A stretch of DNA of 64,000 nucleotides from Chrysogorgia sp. JL179-B06 (lineage: Eukaryota > Cnidaria > Anthozoa > Scleralcyonacea > Chrysogorgiidae). The position numbers were made by a program, and so were the translations under genes. Within the stretch, counting starts at the first letter, position 1, and the number at the start of each line of letters is the position of its first letter. The notes beneath the pieces are model-generated. The model saw only the letters and a program-made list of their open reading frames with translations. It was not told where the DNA came from and did no database searches. The DNA lies in assembly GCA_035772405.1 (NCBI GenBank), contig JAYKKM010000173.1, positions 972,501-1,036,500 of the forward strand, in the 5' to 3' direction. This document shows, in pieces, positions 57,887 to 64,000 of the stretch.

Positions 57887-59125
57887 ATGAACGCCACGTC
57901 AGCAGAGTTGAGCCCTGGTTTTAGACGGGCAACCATGGGTGTCATAAGAGGGGCGAGAACGCAACACGTAATCACGTTGAACCCTAATAAGGTCAGTCCT
58001 GGCGAGGAACTTTACATTGATATACCAAAGCTCAAGGTTAGTAGCTGTTTGGTGCCTGGATCGTTGGGTCTAGTGTTCAACTTTAAGAACGCGAACGCTA
58101 AAAGCTGGTTCTTGAACAATGTGAGCAAGTTGTTGGTTGAGAAACTTGTTGTGAGACTAGCTGGGGAGACTGTGTACGACAACAATGGGGAAAATTACAC
58201 TGGTGTTTATCGCGACCTTTGGGAAAGTGTTACTGCGCGAGACCAAATGATTGACTACGGTATTGGTGGTGAGAACTTGAGAAAGCTAGTTTCTAAGGAT
58301 GACAGTGGTGCGACGAGTGGGAACGTTGCTAAAGTTAGTGACGCGTTAATGTTTGGTGTGATTGGAACGAAGCAGCGGATAAAGCTCGGCAAGATCATGA
58401 ATGACCACGGGTTGTACGCTCCTTTTAGTATGAACAACAACTTGCAGTATGTCATCACACTTCCGAAGGCCACAGACATCATGGTGGCGCAATCTGGTAG
58501 CGCTGTGGGTGGATACACTCTGGAGAACCTCGAGCTTGAGTACGAAACGATTGATAACCAGGAGCTTGCTGACGAAATAGCGTCGGGCTATGCAAGTGGT
58601 CGTAGTTTGTCATACGAACACGTTACGTTGATGAAAACCACCGAATGGGACAAAGACACGACCATTGTGAATGAAAACATTAATCTTCCAAGAAAAAGCA
58701 TGAAGGCGATTGTGTTGCTATTCACGAATAAGGTGCGAACAGACAGCGAGGAGTTTCTTTATCCAAATATTGAGAGTGTTAGAGTCACAATTGAAGGTGT
58801 GCCAAATAGTGTGTACTCACAAGGCATCCCAAAGTTGAAGTTCTATGCAGAAGCGAAACGACTGTTTGGTTTGGGTGAAGAACACGCTCAGTTCATGACC
58901 ATACAGAAGTTCTATAAAGATGGCTTTGCGTTAGTCGTCGACTTGAGGAGTGTTCAAGATAATCACAATGTCGCCACTGGTAAAAAAATTGTGAACACAC
59001 AATCTGGCGTGCTCCTTGAGATCACTAAAAAAGCGACGACTGCAAATGTCATGTGCAGGGTGTTTGTGATGAGTGATGGACTGGTCAACTTCATGAACAA
59101 TGGGCTGCAGTCAATCCAGTATTAA
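57887..59125 (+). CDS. mcp: Major capsid protein (double jelly-roll)
   Basis: 412 residues, beta-rich throughout, matching the layout of Polinton/adintovirus hexon-type major capsid proteins. Visible are the early strands (QHVITLNPNKVSPGEELYID, LVPGSLGLVFNF), a VYRDLW helix segment at about 106-111, KIMNDHGLYAPFSMNNNLQY at about 168-187, and GYTLENLELEYETIDNQELAD. A strongly characteristic LPRKSMKAIVLLF leads to VRVTIEGVPNSVYSQGI. Trimers of such proteins build the icosahedral shell. The start ATG follows GGTATATG. It is followed 15 bases later by the packaging ATPase, as expected for a morphogenesis module. It is shorter than many MCPs of the group, but both jelly-roll regions seem present. 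Confidence 0.85.
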   Translation: MNATSAELSPGFRRATMGVIRGARTQHVITLNPNKVSPGEELYIDIPKLKVSSCLVPGSLGLVFNFKNANAKSWFLNNVSKLLVEKLVVRLAGETVYDNNGENYTGVYRDLWESVTARDQMIDYGIGGENLRKLVSKDDSGATSGNVAKVSDALMFGVIGTKQRIKLGKIMNDHGLYAPFSMNNNLQYVITLPKATDIMVAQSGSAVGGYTLENLELEYETIDNQELADEIASGYASGRSLSYEHVTLMKTTEWDKDTTIVNENINLPRKSMKAIVLLFTNKVRTDSEEFLYPNIESVRVTIEGVPNSVYSQGIPKLKFYAEAKRLFGLGEEHAQFMTIQKFYKDGFALVVDLRSVQDNHNVATGKKIVNTQSGVLLEITKKATTANVMCRVFVMSDGLVNFMNNGLQSIQY

Positions 59126-59140
59126 ATCAAACGTGAGTTA

Positions 59141-59740
59141 ATGGAGACTCCGTTTAATATGTTAATTGTTGGTATGACAGCTTGTGGTAAGACGCATTAT
59201 TTGCTGGAGACATTGGAATCTGAGTACTTTAGTAAATTTGACTACATTGTGTTGATTTGTCCTACTTTCGAGTGGAATAAAGCGTATCAAGATTGGAAAT
59301 ATGTGCGCGACCCTGACGTGCTAGCGATAGACTGTGCGCAGGATAGTGTTGACGCTGTTCTCAAGTGTGTAACAAATGTTTTTAAAGGCACTAACACTCT
59401 GATTGTGTTGGACGACTGTGCGAGCTCTCAAGATGTCAAGAATAGGACTAGTCAATTGGTCAACTTAGCTTTTAGTGCGCGACATTTTACGTTGAGCGTT
59501 ATTGTCATCACACAACAACTGACGTCGATCGCAAAACCGTACAGAGAAAACATTAGTAAGCTCGTTTGCTTCCACTGTCCGAGCAGAAGTGATATGAAGG
59601 TTGTTATTGACGATTATCTTGGGCATGTTAGCAAAGAAGAAGCGTTGGCGATTGTGACCGCACTAAAAAATAATAAGTACGCTAGACTTGAAATCTCACT
59701 GCGCTATCCATACAGTCATGAAGTTGTTATTCCGCAATAA
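59141..59740 (+). CDS. A32-like (FtsK/HerA superfamily) genome-packaging ATPase
   Basis: 199 residues, a normal length for Polinton ATPases, which translocate the genome into the capsid. Walker A GMTACGKT at 11-18 (K17), Walker B TLIVLDDC at 86-93 (D91, D92), and the sensor-like IVITQQL with Q125/Q126 are all present, as is an FSARHF arginine segment at about 111-116. The gene sits directly behind the major capsid gene and four bases before the next gene, so all three are likely co-expressed. Intact. Confidence 0.95.
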   Translation: METPFNMLIVGMTACGKTHYLLETLESEYFSKFDYIVLICPTFEWNKAYQDWKYVRDPDVLAIDCAQDSVDAVLKCVTNVFKGTNTLIVLDDCASSQDVKNRTSQLVNLAFSARHFTLSVIVITQQLTSIAKPYRENISKLVCFHCPSRSDMKVVIDDYLGHVSKEEALAIVTALKNNKYARLEISLRYPYSHEVVIPQ

Positions 59741-59743
59741 AAT

Positions 59744-60256
59744 ATGGGTATAAGTAATAGCGTGATGGTAAAACGCAAAAGTGAAGAAAACCCTACGATT
59801 GAGGAACTAGTTGAGGAGACTGACGACACCCCAACTGTGGAAGACAACGTTGACGTTAGGAGATCCGAACTTATTAGACTGTCTGGTGATGGTGTGGTGA
59901 GCCAATCTGAGGCGTACATTAAAAAAGCGTCCGCAAAGGTTATCGACAAGATATGGCACCAATATGAGTTGAAGAGAATGGAGATCGCAAACGCTTTTCT
60001 CACCGACTTGCTAATCAGCAAATTCACCAGCTTACTAGATGGGTTGAACGCCATTGAGAACCCTGACGAACTAAACGACGAGTTACAAAAAGACCCGTTA
60101 TTAAAGAAAGACGTTGAGAGCATTGTCGCGATTGTGACGCCGTACGTGCCTTTCTTAGGCTTGTTGTCGGGAGGAATCACAACGTCGAAATATGTGTACG
60201 ATCACCATTTTAGAAGTGAGGCAACAAACGCTGAAAATAGTGAACAAACGGACTAA
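59744..60256 (+). CDS. Myristoylation-type helical protein, conserved last gene
   Basis: 170 residues starting MGISNS, which fits the N-myristoylation consensus (Gly2, Ser6). The first 50 residues are acidic (EELVEETDDTPTVEDN). Residues about 55-130 are helical with QYELKRMEIANAFLTDLLISKF, a segment recognisable in equivalent proteins of other Polintons. A hydrophobic segment IVTPYVPFLGLLSGGITTSKYVY lies at about 129-151. It is probably membrane-associated on the capsid or core surface; no function is established. Start context AAAATATG, four bases after the ATPase stop. Confidence 0.83.
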   Translation: MGISNSVMVKRKSEENPTIEELVEETDDTPTVEDNVDVRRSELIRLSGDGVVSQSEAYIKKASAKVIDKIWHQYELKRMEIANAFLTDLLISKFTSLLDGLNAIENPDELNDELQKDPLLKKDVESIVAIVTPYVPFLGLLSGGITTSKYVYDHHFRSEATNAENSEQTD

Positions 60257-60541
60257 TCTATTATTAACAGGTGGCAATAACCTAATTTGCATAACAGGTG
60301 GCAATTTTATCACGCGTGAGACACTTTTACGATACATAAATTTGTAAAAATGTTTAAACGACTATTTTTTAAATGTGATTTGACAAAAATGCGAAAATGT
60401 TGAAACGACACTTTCTATTTTTTAATATGTGAGAGTGGGCTCGTACCACATTTTATTTTTTTAACACGCGAAAATGTTGAAATGACACTTTCTATTTTTT
60501 CCTAAATGTAATTTGTGAGAATTTTGAAACGACACTCTCTA
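60257..60541. other. Non-coding subterminal region before right TIR
   Basis: A/T-rich and without genes. A 14-bp direct repeat TAACAGGTGGCAAT occurs at 60265-60278 and 60292-60305. From 60343 the 40-bp iterons begin. Confidence 0.7.
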
Positions 60542-60673
60542 TTTTTTAAATGTGTGAAAACGTTGAAGTGGCACACTATGCCTTTTTTAAATACGCGAAA
60601 ATGTTGAAACGACACTTTCTACTTTTTAAAGACGTGAAAATGACGAAACGACACATTCTAGCTTTAAATTTAG
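60343..60673. repeat. Subterminal iterons, right (about eight 40-bp units)
   Basis: Imperfect tandem units with core GAAAATGTTGAAACGACACT followed by a TCTATTTTTTAAAT-type tract. About half lie inside the TIR and half outside. The left end has only about four units, so copy number differs between ends. Confidence 0.82.
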
Positions 60674-60913
60674 CGAAAACCGTTATTTTAGTACTTCTTA
60701 TCAATTGAGTGGGAAACATGGGAGAGGTGTTTAGATTGGCTAATGATTGCCATAGTAGTATAGAGAGTGACGCTACGAGCTCACCAACGTCGATTGTAAA
60801 ACGTGAGTACCAAAACATTGCTGAATTATGGCTCGACACAAATTTGGTGATGTTTTGGTGTTTATATTACGGTTGACGTTGACTGAGCTCGTACCGCCAC
60901 TCTCTATACTACT
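60542..60913 (-). repeat. Right terminal inverted repeat (372 bp)
   Basis: Reverse complement of 41575-41946, ending ...CTCTCTATACTACT. Confidence 0.95.
60754..60913. other. Hairpin-capable terminal palindrome (right)
   Basis: Mirror of the left-end structure: AGTAGTATAGAGAGTGACGC at 60754 pairs with the terminal 30 bases. Confidence 0.85.
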
Positions 60914-60919
60914 AAAGTA
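60914..60919. repeat. Target site duplication, right (AAAGTA)
   Basis: Second copy of the 6-bp target site directly after the right terminus. Confidence 0.97.
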
Positions 60920-61259
60920 ATTAATTTGTGTGGACGAAGGTGAAATAGTTTCACGCTACTCTGGCTTTAAAAAGCTTTTTGAATGTAACTTTAAAAGTTA
61001 CTGTCCATGACCCAACGTTTTGACACTCCAATCTAGTGTCTTCATCAGGGGTGATCGTTGTAAAGTTAGGATCCCTATTTATACCCTCATAGAACCGATG
61101 ATGACGTTATCTATTAACAAGATGCAAATAAGCCTCTGATAATAAACCACCGTCATCGCAATAAAGACACTAGACTGGAGTGTTGAAACATTGGGTCATG
61201 GACAGTAACTTTTAAGTTACATTCAAAAACTTTTTAAAGCCTTTTAAAACTTTTTAAAG
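60920..61259. repeat. Satellite spacer copy 21, 3' part
   Basis: Remaining 340 bases of the interrupted spacer, including the complete foldback element. Confidence 0.97.
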
Positions 61260-62074
61260 ATACCGACAGATACCGACAGATACCGACAGATACCGACAGA
61301 TACCGACAGATACCGACAGAGACCGACAGATACCGACAGATACCGACAGATACCGACAGATACCGACAGATACCGACAGAGACCGACAGAGACCGACAGA
61401 GACCGACAGATACCGACAGATACCGACAGAGACCAACAGATACCGACAGATACCGACAGATACCGACAGATACCGACAGAGACCGACAGATACCGACAGA
61501 TACCGACAGATACCGACAGATACCGACAGAGACCGACAGAGACCGACAGAGGACCGACAGAGACCGACAGATACCGACAGATACCGACAGAGACCGACAG
61601 AGACCGACAGAGACCGACAGATACCGACAGATACCGACAGATACCGACAGATACCGACAGATACCGACAGATACCGACAGATACCGACAGAGACCGACAG
61701 AGACCGACAGAGACCGACAGAGACCGACAGAGACCGACAGATACCGACAGATACCGACAGATACCGACAGATACCGACAGAGACCGACAGATACCGACAG
61801 ATACCGACAGAGACCGACAGATACCGACAGAGACCGACAGAGACCGACAGATACCGACAGATACCGACAGAGACCGACAGATACCGACAGATACCGACAG
61901 ATACCGACAGATACCGACAGATACCGACATAGACCGACAGATACCGACAGAGACCGACAGAGACCGACAGAGACCGACAGAGACCGACAGAGACCGACAG
62001 AGACCGACAGAGACCGACAGAGACCGACAGAGACCGACAGAGACCGACAGATACCGACAGATACCGACAGATAC
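61260..62074. repeat. Decamer satellite array 22 (duplicate of array 19)
   Basis: Same T/G run order as 35334-36117, differing by only about three extra units (one T run 7 instead of 6, one 4 instead of 3, one G run 10 instead of 9), and sharing the rare GACATAGACC unit (near 61926). It has private changes GACCAACAG (61431) and an 11-base unit near 61550. Confidence 0.96.
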
Positions 62075-62799
62075 TATTGTGAAGCAATTCTTACGTTTTG
62101 GTGGCTTAAAATTTAAACCATATTTGCCACATTTGATTTGAATTAAGTAATACAACTACTGTATATAGATTGGTTTCGTAATTTTAAGGGTGAGGCTTTA
62201 TGTAAAGAATGTTTCTTTGACGTATTTGAAAGTGAAATTCACGAGACGATAGTCCACAACAAGCTTTTCAAAAAAGGAGAAGTGGTCGCCATTGGAGCAT
62301 CAGGGGGGAAAGGTATGAATGTATGATAATAATTTCTCCTTGTCATTTGCCAAAGGCATAACGATACATGTGCAGACACTTTATGTAAGCATTAGTCTTA
62401 TGTCTGCAATTACCAACAAAGGTTGGAGATAACTTAACTGTTTACAAAACAAAAAGTAATTAATTTGTGTGGACGAAGGTGAAATAGTTTCACGCTACTC
62501 TGGCTTTAAAAAGCTTTTTGAATGTAACTTTAAAAAGTTACTGTCCATGACCCAACGTTTTGACACTCCAATCTAGTGTCTTCATCAGGGGTGATCGTTG
62601 TAAAGTTAGGATCCCTATTTATACCCTCATAGAACCGATGATGACGTTATCTATTAACAAGATGCAAATAAGCCTCTGATAATAAACCACCGTCATCGCA
62701 ATAAAGACACTAGACTGGAGTGTTGAAACATTGGGTCATGGACAGTAACTTTTAAGTTACATTCAAAAACTTTTTAAAGCCTTTTAAAACTTTTTAAAG
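62075..62799. repeat. Satellite spacer copy 22 (725 bp)
   Basis: Full-length copy with one extra A (TTTAAAAAGTTAC) in the left foldback arm; exon segment 62189-62312. Confidence 0.95.
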
Positions 62800-63969
62800 A
62801 TACCGACAGATACCGACAGATACCGACAGATACCGACAGATACCGACAGAGACCGACAGAGACCGACAGAGACCGACAGAGACCGACAGAGACCGACAGA
62901 GACCGACAGAGACCGACAGAGACCGACAGATACCGACAGATACCGACAGATACCGACAGATACCGACAGAGACCGACAGAGACCGACAGAGACCGACAGA
63001 GACCGACAGAGACCGACAGATACCGACAGATACCGACAGATACCGACAGAGACCGACAGAGACCGACAGAGACCGACAGAGACCGACAGAGACCGACAGA
63101 TACCTACAGATACCGACAGATACCGACAGAGACCGACAGAGACCGACAGAGACCGACAGAGACCGACAGAGACCGACAGAGACCGACAGAGACCGACAGA
63201 TACCGACAGAGACCGACAGAGACCGACAGAGACCGACAGAGACCGACAGAGACCGACAGAGACCGACAGAGACCGACAGATACAGACAGATACAGACAGA
63301 TACAGAGACCGACAGAGACCGACAGAGACCGACAGAGACCGACAGAGACCGACAGAGACCGACAGAGACCGACAGAGACCGACAGAGACCGACAGAGACC
63401 GACAGAGACCGACAGAGACCGACAGAGACCGACAGAGACCGACAGATACCGACAGATACCGACAGAGACCGACAGAGACCGACAGATACCGACAGATACC
63501 GACAGAGACCGACAGAGACCGACAGAGACCGACAGATACCGACAGATACCGACAGAGACCGACAGAGACCGACAGATACCGACAGATACCGACAGATACC
63601 GACAGAGACCGACAGAGACCGACAGATACCGACAGATACCGACAGATACCGACAGATACCGACAGATACCGACAGATACCGACAGAGACCGACAGAGACC
63701 GACAGATACCGACAGAGACCGACAGAGACCGACAGAGACCGACAGAGACCGACAGAGACCGACAGAGACCGACAGAGACCGACAGAGACCGACAGAGACC
63801 GACAGAGACCGACAGATACCGACAGATACCGACAGATACCGACAGATACCGACAGAGACCGACAGATACCGACAGATACCGACAGATACCGACAGAGACC
63901 GACAGAGACCGACAGAGACCGACAGATACCGACAGATACCGACAGATACCGACAGATACCGACAGATAC
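62800..63969. repeat. Decamer satellite array 23
   Basis: About 117 units, with a CCTAC variant near 63102 and the ACAGAC variant run at 63281-63306 also seen in arrays 3 and 21. Confidence 0.97.
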
Positions 63970-64000
63970 TATTGTGAAGCCAATTCTTACGTTTTGGTGG
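63970..64000. repeat. Satellite spacer copy 23 (cut by window end)
   Basis: First 31 bases of a spacer with one extra C (GAAGCCAATTC). Confidence 0.93.

Larger units (their letters stand above)
41575..60913. mobile_element. Polinton/Maverick element, 19.3 kb, near complete
   Basis: A self-synthesising, virus-like DNA transposon bounded by 372-bp inverted repeats (AG...CT ends) and a 6-bp target duplication. It encodes the Polinton hallmark set: protein-primed family-B DNA polymerase, retroviral-type integrase with chromodomain, A32-like packaging ATPase, double jelly-roll major capsid protein and a penton-like minor capsid protein. It also carries fibre-like, membrane and cargo genes. Genes on the left run mostly leftward and genes on the right rightward, with a mixed centre. 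I found no adenain-type protease. The perfectly matching terminal repeats and the perfect target duplication suggest a recent insertion, yet polB has three frame breaks and one penton-like gene is decayed. The element should be regarded as an endogenous, probably immobile or sequence-error-affected copy. Confidence 0.97.

Overview
The window is eukaryotic, most likely from an invertebrate animal. The evidence is a spliceable exon repeated along the sequence, a complete Polinton/Maverick element, and no bacterial gene organisation. I cannot name the species from sequence alone.

Region 1 (1-41574 and 60914-64000) is a megasatellite. Arrays of a 10-bp unit (ACCGACAGAT or ACCGACAGAG, about 0.36 to 2.4 kb per array) alternate with a nearly invariant spacer of about 724 bp. 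There are 23 arrays and 23 spacer copies, some truncated. Each full spacer carries (a) a 124-bp exon-like segment with splice signals that matches the N-terminal part of CTU1/NCS6, the tRNA 2-thiolation adenylase, ending exactly in the PP-loop motif; and (b) a foldback element of about 275 bp with arms of about 75 bp. The long open frames across the arrays arise because the 10-bp unit has no stop codon on either strand; they are not genes. The order of T-type and G-type units works as a barcode, and it shows that arrays 35334-36117 and 61260-62074 are duplicates of each other.

Region 2 (41575-60913; 19,339 bp) is one Polinton inserted in a spacer. It has a perfect 6-bp target duplication (AAAGTA), AG...CT ends and 372-bp terminal inverted repeats. 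Joining the two flanks restores an intact 724-bp spacer. On the minus strand of the left part lie a protein-primed family-B DNA polymerase (broken by three single-base frame changes), a zinc-ribbon protein and three small membrane proteins. The centre holds an unusual cargo block: a C2H2 finger protein overlapping a thymidine kinase, then a BRO-N/VRR-NUC/zinc-finger fusion. Beyond it, on the minus strand, are a basic mini-ORF, a myristoylated small protein, a fibre-like protein and a conserved 496-aa membrane-anchored protein. The right part, on the plus strand, holds a decayed penton-like gene and its intact paralogue, a retroviral-type integrase with a chromodomain, two tandem membrane-protein paralogues, the major capsid protein, the packaging ATPase and a myristoylated protein.

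The element therefore carries replication (PolB), integration (INT), packaging (ATPase) and capsid (MCP, penton-like) modules, so it is an integrated virus-like transposon. I found no adenain-like cysteine protease, normally a core Polinton gene. The most unexpected points are the thymidine kinase and BRO-nuclease cargo, the hairpin-capable termini, the duplication that copied the integrase 3' end, and the CTU1 exon amplified inside the satellite.
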